Assembly: GCF_003943515.1 (NCBI RefSeq)
Contig: NZ_RJPT01000011.1
Span: 1 to 58,599 of the forward strand
Source of the DNA: Streptococcus cristatus
GTDB lineage: Bacteria > Bacillota > Bacilli > Lactobacillales > Streptococcaceae
Reading direction: 5' to 3'
Length of the DNA stretch: 58,599 nucleotides
Shown: positions 16,873-28,770 of the stretch, in pieces
Layout of the letters: every line of letters starts with the position of its first letter
How positions within the stretch are numbered: the first letter of the stretch is position 1
Position numbers and translations under genes: made by a program
Notes under the pieces: model-generated
What the model saw: the letters and a program-made list of their open reading frames with translations, nothing else
What the model was told of the DNA's origin: nothing
Databases searched by the model: none

Positions 16873-16932
16873 CTCCCTTTCTTTTTTAGGAAGAATTCAG
16901 AACAAATAGAGGAAGATTTTGTGTATTTGTGA

Positions 16933-18903
<1,971 letters not shown>

Positions 18904-18911
18904 GGCTGAGT

Positions 18912-19871
18912 ATGGAAAATAAGATAAAAAAAGCAAGATTGATTTATAACCCAACTTCTGGGCAGGAAATTATCAAAAAAAATATTGCCGAAGTCTTGGA
19001 TGTTTTGGAAGATGTTGGCTATGAAACCAGTGCCTACCAGACGACTCCAGAGCCTTTCTCTGCTCAGCGAGAAGCTGAAAGAGCAGCAAGAGCAGGTTTT
19101 GATTTGGTTATAGCAGCTGGTGGAGATGGGACTATCAATGAAGTAGTGAATGGGGTTGCGGGTCTAGAAGTGCGCCCCAAGCTGGCTTTCATCCCAACTG
19201 GTACAACCAATGATTATGCGCGTGCTCTGAAGATTCCCATGGGAGATCCTGTAGCGGCTGCCCGCATTATAGAAAAGAACCAGACGATTCAGATGGATAT
19301 CGGCCGGGCTTATGGCAGCAAATACTTTATCAACATTGCGGCGGCGGGTACGCTGACAGAGCTGACTTACAGTGTCCCTAGTGAGGTCAAGACCCGTTTA
19401 GGCTATCTGGCTTATGTAGCCGAAGGAGCCAAGATGCTACCGCGCTCCAAATCCCGTAAGGTACGAATTGAGCATGACCATGGTGTTTTTGAGGGTAAGA
19501 TTTCGCTTGTCTTTGCGGCCTTGACCAATTCTATCGGAGGCTTTGAAAAGCTAGCACCAGATACCAAACTGGATGATGGAAATTTCACCTTGATTCTTGT
19601 AAAAACGGCCAAGTTGTTTGATATGCTTAGTCTCATCATACAGGCAATTAATGGTGGCCAACACGTGACGGATGCTAATGTTGAATATCTGAAAACCAGC
19701 AAATTGAAGCTAGAGGTATTGGATAAAAAAGCACCCTTTATGTTGAATCTGGACGGTGAGTACGGAGGAGATACACCAGTAGAATTGGAAGTGTTGCACA
19801 ATCATCTGGAGTTTTTCGCCAATATAGATGAAATCGATGAGAGCGCTCTTTCCTTAGAAAAATTAGAATGA
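18912..19871 (+). CDS. dagK: Diacylglycerol kinase family lipid kinase
   Basis: About 319 aa, DagK/YegS-type lipid kinase. It is a soluble, membrane-associated enzyme that phosphorylates diacylglycerol, recycling it to phosphatidic acid after lipoteichoic acid synthesis. Motifs: RLIYNPTSGQE near the N terminus, the ATP-binding AAGGDGTINEVVNG (about residues 65-78) and PTGTTNDYARAL. ATG 18912 is preferred because GAGG (18902-18905) is 6 nt upstream; GTG 18900, overlapping the ligA stop, is the alternative. It lies 8 nt before pulA, forming ligA-dagK-pulA. Confidence 0.9.
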   Translation: MENKIKKARLIYNPTSGQEIIKKNIAEVLDVLEDVGYETSAYQTTPEPFSAQREAERAARAGFDLVIAAGGDGTINEVVNGVAGLEVRPKLAFIPTGTTNDYARALKIPMGDPVAAARIIEKNQTIQMDIGRAYGSKYFINIAAAGTLTELTYSVPSEVKTRLGYLAYVAEGAKMLPRSKSRKVRIEHDHGVFEGKISLVFAALTNSIGGFEKLAPDTKLDDGNFTLILVKTAKLFDMLSLIIQAINGGQHVTDANVEYLKTSKLKLEVLDKKAPFMLNLDGEYGGDTPVELEVLHNHLEFFANIDEIDESALSLEKLE

Positions 19872-19879
19872 AGAGATAA

Positions 19880-22183
19880 ATGAAAATGCTAGACTATAAA
19901 GTCATTGTCCATTATCACAATCCTAAGGGAGATTACTTTTCTTATGATTTGTGGCAGTGGCAGACGGATCAGTGGGGAAAAGAAGCACCTTTTTCCAAAC
20001 TTGATTATTTTGGTATTCAGGGAGAATTATCTTTTGAAAGTTGGGAGCCTCTCAGTCAGGCTCATGTGATTGTCAAGCGTTCAGACTGGTCCAGCCAATC
20101 TTGCGATTATCACATTGATTTATTGCCAGTTCATTTGCCTACAGAGGTTTGGTTGATTGAAGGAGATCATCAGGTCTACTATTCCTTGCAAGCGGCGACG
20201 ACGAGCCACCAATATTCGCGGCGACGTCCCCATAATTTTGATGTGGCTATGCGGTCGGATTATTTTGATGAATGCTGGGGCTACCAAGGTTGGCTTGGGC
20301 ATCGTCTGCAGGGGCAGGTAAATGAGTTTAAAGTTTGGGCTCCGACAGCCAAAAAAGTTGAATTGCTAGTCTATGAAACTTCCGATAATCAAGCAGCTGT
20401 TTATAAAGAATTCCCTATGGAAAAGGGAGAGATTTACTCGCACGATCATGCTAAAAATACAATCGGAGTTTGGTCGGTGGAAGTGCAAGAAGATTTAGCT
20501 GGTAAGGCCTACCAGTATCATGTTCATTTTGAAAACCAGCATTTTTTGACGCGTGATCCTTATACAATCGCCACCAGTCCAGATGGCAAGCATTCAGCTA
20601 TTGTTGCCGAACAGGACAAGACTGTTGCTGGTTTTAAGGTATGTCAAGGCAAGGAGGCAACTTGGCGTTTAGATAACCCAAATCAGGCGGTCATCTATGA
20701 GATGCATATCCGAGATATTAGCAAATCGCCTAGTTCCGGTGTCGCAGAGCATTTGCGAGGGACTTTTTTGGGGGCTTGTCAAAGCGGCACTAGAAATAGT
20801 CAGGGAGACCAGACCACTTTTGATTACATTCGCAATCTATGTATCAATGTCGTGCAGCTCCAGCCAGTTTCTGACCGACATAAGGACTATGATGAAAATG
20901 GCCAAGTTACTTATAACTGGGGCTATGATCCGCAGAACTACAATGCACCAGAAACCAGTTTTTCTTCTAATCCAGATGATCCGGGTCAGGCCATCCGAGA
21001 TTTGAAAACCATGATTCAGGCTTACCACGATGCAGGGATTTCTGTGACCTTGGATGTGGTTTACAATCATATTTATTCCACCTTTGACTCCGCCTTTCAG
21101 TCAACAGTTCCCGATTATTACTACCGGATGAATCCCAACGGTTCATTCCAGAATGGTACAGGTGTCGGCAGCGAGACGGCCAGTGAGCATGAAATGTTCC
21201 GCAAATTCATGATTGATTCACTTCGCTATTGGGTAGAAGAATTCAATGTGGATGGCTTCCGTTTTGATTTGATGGGAATCCATGATGTCACTACCATGAA
21301 TATCATCCGAGAAGAAATGGATAAAATTGATCCACGGATTTTGCTTTACGGTGAAGGCTGGGACATGGGAACAGGCCTGATGCCAGAGGACAAGGCTAAG
21401 AAAGACAATGCTTATCAACTGTCACGAATTGGTTTCTTCAATGATACCCAGCGTGATGCAGTGAAAGGTGCTGAAGTCTACGGTGGTCTGAAAGCAGGTT
21501 ATGTGAGCGGACAAGCGACTGAAGATATCATAGCTAAAGCCATTTTGGGCAGCAGTGAGTTAGGGTCCTATTTGACACCAACCCAAGTTCTTAATTATGT
21601 GGAGGCGCATGATAATTTCAACCTGCATGACTTGCTGGTTGACTTGCACCCAGATGATGATGAGGTCATTCGGACCAAAAGAATTGAGCTGGCAACAGCT
21701 ATGAACTTGCTCATGCAGGGAATGGCATTTATGGAATTGGGCCAAGAATTTTCCCGCACAAAACTAGTAGGAACAGGCGAAGAAGGCCAAGTCCTGCCTA
21801 GCGATCGTGACAGAGCAATGAACAGCTACAATGCTCCCGATGCTGTCAACCAAGTGAATTGGGAATTGATCAGCCAACATCAGGAGAGTATTGATTATAT
21901 TAAGCAAATCATTCATCTAAAGACAAGTCAGAAGGAATTTTCTTATCAAACCTATGAAGAGATTTACAAACATGTCTTTGTAAGAGAAGCCTTTGCTGGC
22001 AGTGGTATCGTCATTTTTGAGATTAAAGATGAAAAACATTATGAAATCATTTTTAATGCAAGTGGCCTGCCCTATTATCTTGAGAATGCGGATCGCCTAC
22101 GTTTGTTGGTCGGCAATAGCCGTCATAAGAGGCCCTTCTATGTTGAAAATCTGACCGCTTCCGTTTTTGAAGTGATTGCATAA
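19880..22183 (+). CDS. pulA: Type I pullulanase, cytoplasmic
   Basis: 767 aa glycoside hydrolase family 13 debranching enzyme cutting alpha-1,6 bonds in pullulan and glycogen-like glucans. Layout: N-terminal carbohydrate-binding-type region (1-110), CBM48-like domain (about 140-235, NEFKVWAPTAKKVELL), then the catalytic barrel with DVVYNH (about 392), nucleophile Asp463 in GFRFDLMG, acid Glu492 in GEGWDM and Asp578 in VEAHDN. It has no signal peptide and no cell-wall anchor, unlike the large streptococcal surface pullulanase, so it probably acts inside the cell on stored or imported glucans. Last gene of ligA-dagK-pulA. Confidence 0.94.
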   Translation: MKMLDYKVIVHYHNPKGDYFSYDLWQWQTDQWGKEAPFSKLDYFGIQGELSFESWEPLSQAHVIVKRSDWSSQSCDYHIDLLPVHLPTEVWLIEGDHQVYYSLQAATTSHQYSRRRPHNFDVAMRSDYFDECWGYQGWLGHRLQGQVNEFKVWAPTAKKVELLVYETSDNQAAVYKEFPMEKGEIYSHDHAKNTIGVWSVEVQEDLAGKAYQYHVHFENQHFLTRDPYTIATSPDGKHSAIVAEQDKTVAGFKVCQGKEATWRLDNPNQAVIYEMHIRDISKSPSSGVAEHLRGTFLGACQSGTRNSQGDQTTFDYIRNLCINVVQLQPVSDRHKDYDENGQVTYNWGYDPQNYNAPETSFSSNPDDPGQAIRDLKTMIQAYHDAGISVTLDVVYNHIYSTFDSAFQSTVPDYYYRMNPNGSFQNGTGVGSETASEHEMFRKFMIDSLRYWVEEFNVDGFRFDLMGIHDVTTMNIIREEMDKIDPRILLYGEGWDMGTGLMPEDKAKKDNAYQLSRIGFFNDTQRDAVKGAEVYGGLKAGYVSGQATEDIIAKAILGSSELGSYLTPTQVLNYVEAHDNFNLHDLLVDLHPDDDEVIRTKRIELATAMNLLMQGMAFMELGQEFSRTKLVGTGEEGQVLPSDRDRAMNSYNAPDAVNQVNWELISQHQESIDYIKQIIHLKTSQKEFSYQTYEEIYKHVFVREAFAGSGIVIFEIKDEKHYEIIFNASGLPYYLENADRLRLLVGNSRHKRPFYVENLTASVFEVIA

Positions 22184-22203
22184 TATGAGTAAAGTTAAGA
22201 AAA

Positions 22204-22247
22204 GATTGAAGACGGCTTTGCAGCTTAAGTCTTCAATCTTTTTTTGT
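22204..22247 (+). terminator. Terminator after pulA
   Basis: GATTGAAGAC / GTCTTCAATC stem followed by TTTTTTTG. Confidence 0.9.
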
Positions 22248-22251
22248 GCTT

Positions 22252-22302
22252 CAAAAATAAAAAACTCTCCCCAAAACATTTTTCAATGTTTTAGGAAGAG
22301 TT
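22252..22302 (-). terminator. Terminator of ltaS (minus strand)
   Basis: On the minus strand AACTCTTCC TAAAACATT ... AATGTTTT GGGGAGAGTT is followed by TTTTTATTTTT. Confidence 0.85.
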
Positions 22303-22321
22303 AAGTAGTTTTTCATAGATA

Positions 22322-24517
22322 TTAGGGACTAGCACTCGAACTGGAGGAGCTAGAAGAGCTAGAGGACTCTCCGCTGCTTCCTTCCTCGCTGCTAGTTTGG
22401 AATTGTTCTGGGTGAAGTGCTCGATAACTTGGCGAATTGAAGAGATCCACAGAGGACACACCGCCACGTTTTGAATAAAGGCTAGTCGATTGATCGCCTT
22501 TTTCCTTTTCGATGGCTTTGAGAGCCTTGAAAGAGTTGATGTAGTTGTAATCATCAGGATTGACTTTTCCTAGGTCATTGCCTGTGTAAAAGCGGAATAA
22601 GTCTCCTGTCTGAATAGCATCGCTCATCTTCAGCTGCGTATTTGCTGCTGTTCGGATAGCTTCTAGTTCAGCCGTTGTTGACTCGTCTGGCAGGGTGATT
22701 TCCTCTCCAGTTTGTGTGTTGTAGATACGGCCGCTATAACTTGTGTATTTTGGTGTTACAAAGTTATTGGTTGAGCGGAAAGTGACGATTTGCTGGTGCT
22801 GAGGTGAGAGGAGGTCTTGCCCGACTTGAAGGTAATTTTTGGAGTCAATCCCCAATAAATGCTCCAAGGTTGGCAGCATATCGATTTGTCCACCAAAGGT
22901 ATCGATGATTTTTCCCTTTTCCATTCCAGGTATCACGACCATGTATGGCACTCTCTGCAACATGGCGTTGTCATAGCTAGACCATGTCTCAGAGTTTTTA
23001 TTGATCAGAGGTGCCAGAGCTGGATTACGAGAATTAGAAATTCCATAGTGGTCACCGTAAAGGACGATGATTGAATTTTCATACAGTCCAGCTTCTTTTA
23101 GGTAGTCAAAGAAGGCTTTGACAGCTGAGTCGAGATAGTTTGCTGTTGCAAAATAGCCATTGATGGTTTCATCTTTGGTATCTGCCAGTGGGAAACCGAT
23201 CTCATCGCCAATCAAACTGGTCGTATAAGGATAGTGATTAGAGACAGTGATGTATTTGGCATAGAAGGGTTGCTGCAAATGTTCCAGATATTTGATGGAA
23301 TCTTTGAACATAATCTTATCGTTCAAGCCATACTGGAAGGAGTTGGTCTCGTCTTGCTTGGTAAAGTAAGACGCATCGAAGAAATAGTTATAACCCCATT
23401 GCTTGTAGGCAGTGTTACGGTTCCAGAAGCTACCTGTATTTCCATGGAAAACGGCAGATGTGTAATCTCCATTTTTTGACAGGATAAAAGGTGCTGCCTG
23501 CTGAGTATTGGTACCGCCGTAGTTGACCATGAAGGAGCCTTGGTTGAGACCAAAGAGACCTGTTTCAATCATGGTCTCCGCATCAGAAGTCTTTCCAGCC
23601 TTGACCTGATTAAAGATATTTGAAAAAGCTAAAGTTGAGTTGGAGTGGTAAAGGGAGTTGAGGAAAGGAGTAACCTCGTATTCCTTGCCCTCCATCTGTA
23701 GTTTATAATCAATCAGAAACTGCTGGAAGCTCTCTAGATGGACATAGATAACATTGCGACCTTTGGCAATGCCATAGTATTCAGAGTTTGGCTCGGCATA
23801 GTGGGATTGGATATATTGTTCAACGGGTTCTAGATCCTTGGCAGAGGCTTTGGAACGCTCTTTATTAGCAGCATAGGTTTGATTAGCACTGTAGCCAAGG
23901 AAGGCAGGAAGACCAAGAGCGCGAACGACATAGTAATTTGAAAAGCCGCGTGTCAGGAGCTCAGGACGATCAATTTCTGCTAGGAAAAGATTGGCCGAAA
24001 AGAGCATCGCTGATAGGGAGGTTACGGCAAAGCTGGCGCGGAAATTAAACCTACGATGATCCAAGCGGATATACTTTTTATAAAAAAGCCAGCCCAGAAT
24101 TGGAAAATCAATGATATAGATAGCATCCCAAGGGCGGAAGAGCTCCATGGCTGCTGCTCCGAGACCTGCAGACACCTTGCTAGAGGCCAACATGGTATTG
24201 ACTGTCACAAAGTCGGTAAACTCACGGTAGTAGATGGAGTTTGAGACTAACCAGACAAAGAGCATGATGTAGATAGCCGTGCTGGCACAATAAAAAATCT
24301 TCGTCGGCTTGATATAAAGAGCAAGCCCAATCAGTAAAAGTCCAATTGGGAAAGGGTTAATCAGAGCCAGAAAAATCTGATAGGCTCCTTGAATATCTAA
24401 ATTAAAATCAACGGTATAAGCCCACATGGTTTTTAACCAATAAATCGTGAGCAAGCTCAAGACGAAACCGAGCCTTGTACTCATAAAATTGAGTAAATTC
24501 TTGGTTATTTTTTTCAC
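22322..24517 (-). CDS. ltaS: Lipoteichoic acid synthase LtaS-type
   Basis: About 731 aa. Five hydrophobic segments (to about residue 185) are followed by an extracellular sulfatase-fold domain. Catalytic signs: LESFQ, GKTSDAE with the Thr nucleophile at about residue 310, GNTGSFWNR and LYGDHYGIS. Enzymes of this type polymerise glycerol phosphate from phosphatidylglycerol onto a glycolipid. The C terminus is a Ser-rich tail (a run of 11 Ser). Start choice: GTG 24517, with AAGGAAG upstream. The longer frame from 24583 would begin before the extended -10 (TGA TATACT, minus strand, 24564-24569), which lies inside it. The diacylglycerol it releases fits the DagK nearby. Confidence 0.9.
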   Translation of the reverse strand: MKKITKNLLNFMSTRLGFVLSLLTIYWLKTMWAYTVDFNLDIQGAYQIFLALINPFPIGLLLIGLALYIKPTKIFYCASTAIYIMLFVWLVSNSIYYREFTDFVTVNTMLASSKVSAGLGAAAMELFRPWDAIYIIDFPILGWLFYKKYIRLDHRRFNFRASFAVTSLSAMLFSANLFLAEIDRPELLTRGFSNYYVVRALGLPAFLGYSANQTYAANKERSKASAKDLEPVEQYIQSHYAEPNSEYYGIAKGRNVIYVHLESFQQFLIDYKLQMEGKEYEVTPFLNSLYHSNSTLAFSNIFNQVKAGKTSDAETMIETGLFGLNQGSFMVNYGGTNTQQAAPFILSKNGDYTSAVFHGNTGSFWNRNTAYKQWGYNYFFDASYFTKQDETNSFQYGLNDKIMFKDSIKYLEHLQQPFYAKYITVSNHYPYTTSLIGDEIGFPLADTKDETINGYFATANYLDSAVKAFFDYLKEAGLYENSIIVLYGDHYGISNSRNPALAPLINKNSETWSSYDNAMLQRVPYMVVIPGMEKGKIIDTFGGQIDMLPTLEHLLGIDSKNYLQVGQDLLSPQHQQIVTFRSTNNFVTPKYTSYSGRIYNTQTGEEITLPDESTTAELEAIRTAANTQLKMSDAIQTGDLFRFYTGNDLGKVNPDDYNYINSFKALKAIEKEKGDQSTSLYSKRGGVSSVDLFNSPSYRALHPEQFQTSSEEGSSGESSSSSSSSSSSASP

Positions 24518-24563
24518 AGAAAGATACTTCCTTGTCTTATTTCCTAAAAATTCTCTTCTTCTA

Positions 24564-24569
24564 AGTATA
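24564..24569 (-). promoter_or_regulatory. Extended -10 promoter of ltaS
   Basis: Minus strand TGA TATACT. The predicted transcript starts near 24557, about 40 nt before GTG 24517, which fixes the ltaS start. Confidence 0.65.
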
Positions 24570-24843
24570 TCACAATTTTTCAAGTTGAGGAAAAATTGAG
24601 GTGATTTAGTGTTTAGTTTATTTTATTTGTAAAGTAATTTAATAAGGACAATTATTTCCTAGATTCAGGATTGTTCGCAAGAATATCTAAAATTAAACAG
24701 GCTTTGCTTCATGATAGATAGTGGAAAGTGGTAGTAGAGGAAGCTTGCTCAAAAACCCGCCTGATAAAATAAATATTTAATATGTAAAATGTTGAAAATT
24801 TCTTCTACTAAAACAAGTATTATGTGAAAATAATAAATATGCT
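24570..24843. other. Divergent intergenic region between ltaS and the rRNA methyltransferase
   Basis: AT-rich, with no gene recognised. Near its right end a 9-bp inverted repeat TGTGAAAAT (24823-24831) / ATTTTCACA (24850-24858) flanks and enters the methyltransferase promoter. The rest shows nothing that I can assign. Confidence 0.5.
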
Positions 24844-24872
24844 TTGAGAATTTTCACAATATTTGGTATAAT
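24844..24872 (+). promoter_or_regulatory. Promoter of the rRNA methyltransferase-aro operon (leaderless type)
   Basis: TTGAGA (24844-24849), a 17-nt spacer and TATAAT (24867-24872) with extended TGG. The start codon ATG 24880 is 7 nt after the -10, where transcription itself should begin, and there is no Shine-Dalgarno. Confidence 0.8.
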
Positions 24873-24879
24873 AATGCTT

Positions 24880-26043
24880 ATGAAGAAACTTACTGTTAAT
24901 AAACAGACAGAGGAAAAGTTGAGAAAAGGAATTTTAGTTCTAGATAAGAATGATTTTAAAACTCTTTCATTCACTGATCAATGTGTGGAATTGCATAGTC
25001 AGCAGGGGAAGTTCTTGGGAACAGCTTATCTCTCCTTACAAAATAAGGGATTTGGCTGGCTGATTTCCCATGCCAAGGTAGAGCTGAACTCAGCCTTCTT
25101 TCAACATTTGTTTGAAAAAGCTAAAGACAAGCGTTTCTATTACCGTCATGCGGAGGATACGACAGCCTATCGCCTGTTTAACCAAGAAGGTGATGGTTTT
25201 GGCGGTTTTACAGTTGATGTCTACGAGAAATATGCCGTTTTCTCTTGGTACAATTCCTTTGTTTTTTCAATCAAGGATCAGATAGTGGCTGCTTTCCAGC
25301 AGGCCTTTCCTGAGGTCGCTGGAGCTTACGAGAAGATTCGCTTCAAGGGCTTGGACTATGAGTCTGCCCATCTCTACGGAGTAGAAGCGCCAGCCTATTT
25401 TACAGTTTTGGAGAATGGCGTGCGCTATCAAGTCTTCATGAATGATGGCCTGATGACTGGGATTTTTCTGGACCAGCATGAGGTGCGGGGCAGTCTGGTT
25501 GACGGCTTAGCTAGCGGAAAAAGCCTGCTCAATATGTTTTCTTATACAGCGGCTTTCTCAGTGGCAGCTGCCATGGGCGGTGCCAGTCAAACAACTTCGG
25601 TGGATTTGGCCAAACGTAGCCGCGAGCTTTCCCAAGCGCACTTTGAAGTCAATGGTTTGGATTTAGAGCCCCATCGTTTCGTGGTCATGGATGTCTTTGA
25701 TTATTTCAAATACGCCAAGCGCCACGAATTGAAGTATGATGTGATTGTCCTAGATCCGCCGAGCTTTGCTCGCAATAAAAAGCAGACCTTCTCTGTGGCG
25801 AAAGATTACCATCGTTTGGTGGCTCAGGCCTTGGAAATCTTGAGTCCAAAAGGAACATTGATTCTCTCGACCAACGCAGCTAATGTTTCTAAAAATAAGT
25901 TTAAAAAAGAAATTGAAAAAGGATTTGCAGGAGTTCCTCATCGCTATTTAGCGGAATATGGCCTACCAGCAGACTTTGTATACAATAAGAAAGATGAGAA
26001 TAGTAACTACCTCAAGGTATTTACAGTTAAGGTGGACAAATGA
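24880..26043 (+). CDS. Class I SAM-dependent 23S rRNA methyltransferase (RlmI/RlmK-like)
   Basis: About 387 aa. An N-terminal PUA-like RNA-binding region (about 10-80) precedes a Rossmann methyltransferase domain: [14 protein letters not shown] (SAM-binding motif I region), SVDLAKRS and the catalytic-loop motif VLDPPSFAR. Relatives (E. coli RlmI, YccW) make 5-methylcytidine in 23S rRNA. ATG 24880 is the first sensible start after the promoter; the upstream frame from 24844 runs through the -35 and -10 boxes. Its stop overlaps aroD (ATGA at 26040), so it heads the shikimate operon. Confidence 0.88.
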   Translation: MKKLTVNKQTEEKLRKGILVLDKNDFKTLSFTDQCVELHSQQGKFLGTAYLSLQNKGFGWLISHAKVELNSAFFQHLFEKAKDKRFYYRHAEDTTAYRLFNQEGDGFGGFTVDVYEKYAVFSWYNSFVFSIKDQIVAAFQQAFPEVAGAYEKIRFKGLDYESAHLYGVEAPAYFTVLENGVRYQVFMNDGLMTGIFLDQHEVRGSLVDGLASGKSLLNMFSYTAAFSVAAAMGGASQTTSVDLAKRSRELSQAHFEVNGLDLEPHRFVVMDVFDYFKYAKRHELKYDVIVLDPPSFARNKKQTFSVAKDYHRLVAQALEILSPKGTLILSTNAANVSKNKFKKEIEKGFAGVPHRYLAEYGLPADFVYNKKDENSNYLKVFTVKVDK

Positions 26044-26717
26044 AATTAGTCGTTTCAATCATGCCCAGAAGTTTAGAAGAGGCTAAGGCAATTGATGTGA
26101 GTCGTTATGATGATGCTGACATTATAGAATGGCGCGCGGACTTTTTGCCTAAAGAGAGCATTCTGAATGTTGCTCCTGCTATTTTCGAGAAATTTGCTGG
26201 TCGTGAATTGCTTTTCACGCTGCGAAGTCGCGTAGAAGGTGGCGAAATTGATCTGTCAGATGATGAATATGTTGCTCTTATCAAAGAAGTAGCCAATTTT
26301 TATTCGCCAGACTATGTTGATTTTGAATACTATTCGCATAAAGATAAATTTGAAGAAATGCTCGAGTTTCCAAATTTAGTTCTCAGCTATCATAATTTTG
26401 AGGAAACGCCTGAAAATATGATGGAAATTTTGTCAGAATTGACAAGTTTGGCACCAAAAGTGGTCAAAGTTTCTGTCATGGCTCACAATGAGCAGGATGT
26501 CTTGGACCTGATGAACTATACTCGCGGATTTAAGATTTTGAACCCTGAACAAGAATATGTGACGATTTCTATGGGAAAAGTTGGAAAGATTTCTCGCTTA
26601 GCTGCGGATTTGACAGGTTCGAGCTGGTCTTTTGCCAGTGTTGAGCAGCCGAGTGCACCAGGTCAGGTTTCCTTAGCAAACATGAAGGTTGTGCGGGAGA
26701 TTTTAAATGAAAATTGA
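26040..26717 (+). CDS. aroD: 3-dehydroquinate dehydratase, type I
   Basis: 225 aa. Third step of the shikimate pathway, turning 3-dehydroquinate into 3-dehydroshikimate through a Schiff base. Type I features are the EWRADF motif near residue 30, His in [11 protein letters not shown] and the Schiff-base Lys in [12 protein letters not shown]. Starts in an ATGA overlap with the preceding methyltransferase gene and overlaps aroE by 11 nt, so it is tightly coupled in the operon. Confidence 0.96.
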   Translation: MKLVVSIMPRSLEEAKAIDVSRYDDADIIEWRADFLPKESILNVAPAIFEKFAGRELLFTLRSRVEGGEIDLSDDEYVALIKEVANFYSPDYVDFEYYSHKDKFEEMLEFPNLVLSYHNFEETPENMMEILSELTSLAPKVVKVSVMAHNEQDVLDLMNYTRGFKILNPEQEYVTISMGKVGKISRLAADLTGSSWSFASVEQPSAPGQVSLANMKVVREILNEN

Positions 26718-27561
26718 TGGCCATACTCGTTTAGCAGCAGTGGTTGCTAAGCCGATTAAGCATAGCATTTCACCATTTATTCATAATACTGCCTTTGAGA
26801 AAACTGCTGTCAATGGTGTCTACCTTGCTTGGGAAATTGAAGCAGAGGATTTAGAAGCGACCGTTGCTAATATCCGAAGGTATGATATGTTTGGGATAAA
26901 TTTGTCAATGCCCTACAAGCAGGAGGTTATCCAATATCTTGATGAATTGGATTCCAGCGCCCGTCTTATCGGAGCTGTGAATACCGTGGTGAATGAAAAT
27001 GGTACATTGATAGGATACAATACAGATGGCAAGGGATTTTTTAAGAGCTTGCCGTCTTTTGCTATTCAGGGCAAAAAAATGACCATTTTAGGTGCCGGCG
27101 GAGCGGCGACAGCTATTATCGCTCAAGCAGCTGTGGATCAGGCAGAGGAAATTTTTGTCTTTACTCGGCAGACTTCCTATGCTAATACTGTCAGCAAGAT
27201 GGCAGCTATCAGTCGCCAGACTAAGAGCAAGATTCAGGTGTTGAATTTAGAAGACTCGGCTACTTTGCAGGAGAAAATTAACCAGTCAGACCTTCTGGTC
27301 AATGGAACAAGTGTGGGTATGGATGACGAGACTTTACCATTAGCAGAAGGTATTCAGCTACCTAGCCAGATTTTAGTCGCGGATGTGATTTATAAACCTT
27401 TTGAAACACCTTTTTTAAAGTGGGCTCGAAGTCAGAAGGTAGAGGCAGTGAATGGTCTGGGTATGTTGCTTTATCAGGCATCAGAAGCTTTTGAGCTTTG
27501 GACAGGACAACCCATGCCTTGTCAGGAAATTTGGCAGCAGCTAGAAAAGCTGTATAAATAG
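26707..27561 (+). CDS. aroE: Shikimate dehydrogenase
   Basis: 284 aa. NADPH-dependent reduction of 3-dehydroshikimate to shikimate. The N-terminal substrate domain shows [13 protein letters not shown] and LSMPYKQEV with its catalytic Lys, then AVNTVV and GYNTDGKGF. The nucleotide-binding motif is GAGGAATAI near residue 128. It overlaps the end of aroD. Confidence 0.96.
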   Translation: MKIDGHTRLAAVVAKPIKHSISPFIHNTAFEKTAVNGVYLAWEIEAEDLEATVANIRRYDMFGINLSMPYKQEVIQYLDELDSSARLIGAVNTVVNENGTLIGYNTDGKGFFKSLPSFAIQGKKMTILGAGGAATAIIAQAAVDQAEEIFVFTRQTSYANTVSKMAAISRQTKSKIQVLNLEDSATLQEKINQSDLLVNGTSVGMDDETLPLAEGIQLPSQILVADVIYKPFETPFLKWARSQKVEAVNGLGMLLYQASEAFELWTGQPMPCQEIWQQLEKLYK

Positions 27562-27613
27562 TCACTCGTACTTAGCTCCTCTATGGTGGAGCAGGAAAAA
27601 CAAGGAGGCACTT

Positions 27614-28681
27614 ATGAAATTAAATGTAAATCTCCCTCATCATCCCTATGATATTACCATCGAAAAAGGGTCTTTATCTCAGGCTGGAAAGTGGCTGAGT
27701 CAGCTTTGGCAGCCTCAGAAGGTGGTTATCGTCACGGACAATCGAGTGGCTCGACTCTATGCGGAAAAGGTCAAGCTGAGCTTGGAAGCGGCTGGGTTTG
27801 AGGCCTTTGTCTTTGACTTTTTGGAGGGTGAAGCCAGCAAGAACTTAAAGACTGTCAACAAAGTCTATGAGTTTTTGGTCAAGGTCGGCCTGACCCGCAG
27901 TGATGGCATTGTAGCCTTAGGTGGTGGCGTTGTCGGTGATTTGGCAGGCTTTGTTGCTTCTACCTATATGCGAGGCATTCATTTCGTGCAGATTCCGACC
28001 AGTCTGACAGCTCAAGTGGACTCTTCTATCGGTGGCAAGACAGGTGTTAATACCCCTTGGGCCAAGAATATGGTTGGCACTTTTACCCAGCCTGACGGAG
28101 TTCTGATTGACCCAGAAGTCTTGCAGACCTTGGGCCAGCGGGAATTGATTGAAGGCATGGGTGAGGTGGTCAAGTACGGCTTGATTGAGGATAAAGAACT
28201 CTGGGATGAGCTGTCAGAAATGGATGGCAGTCCAGAGTCGATTTTGGAGCATGCAGAGAGCATCATCTACCATTCCTGCGATGTCAAGCGTAAGATTGTG
28301 GTTGAGGACGAGCTGGATAATGGCGTTCGCCTCTATCTGAATTTCGGCCATACTATTGGGCACGCTATCGAAGCGACAGCAGGATATGGCAAGGTCATGC
28401 ATGGTGAAGCTGTAGCGATTGGCATGGTACAGGTTTCCCGCGTCGCTGAAAAGAAAGGCCTCATGCCAGCCGGAATCACAGAAGATATCATCCGTATGTG
28501 TCAGAAGTTTGGCTTGCCGGTGGATTACCAGCCTTGGAATGAGAATGCTCTCTATCAGGCTCTGACCCACGATAAGAAAGCTCGAGGCAACTCTATCAAG
28601 CTAGTACTGGTGCCCGAGCTAGGGTCGGCTAGTATTCACCAGATTCCGCTGGAAGAGATGAAAGAATTTCTGAAGAAATAA
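27614..28681 (+). CDS. aroB: 3-dehydroquinate synthase
   Basis: 355 aa. NAD- and metal-dependent ring closure of DAHP to 3-dehydroquinate. Conserved pieces: [21 protein letters not shown] (about residues 98-118), the segment [30 protein letters not shown] [12 protein letters not shown], and the metal-binding [11 protein letters not shown] with a later [17 protein letters not shown] precedes ATG 27614. Between aroE and aroB a small GCTCC / GGAGC hairpin lies just before the Shine-Dalgarno. Confidence 0.97.
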   Translation: MKLNVNLPHHPYDITIEKGSLSQAGKWLSQLWQPQKVVIVTDNRVARLYAEKVKLSLEAAGFEAFVFDFLEGEASKNLKTVNKVYEFLVKVGLTRSDGIVALGGGVVGDLAGFVASTYMRGIHFVQIPTSLTAQVDSSIGGKTGVNTPWAKNMVGTFTQPDGVLIDPEVLQTLGQRELIEGMGEVVKYGLIEDKELWDELSEMDGSPESILEHAESIIYHSCDVKRKIVVEDELDNGVRLYLNFGHTIGHAIEATAGYGKVMHGEAVAIGMVQVSRVAEKKGLMPAGITEDIIRMCQKFGLPVDYQPWNENALYQALTHDKKARGNSIKLVLVPELGSASIHQIPLEEMKEFLKK

Positions 28682-28770
28682 GTGCCAGATGGAGTTTAAG
28701 ACGATTGGACAGTTTAGATAAAAATAGACAGGTCGTCCATATCCTTCCATCCCAGAAATAGGAGAAATGT

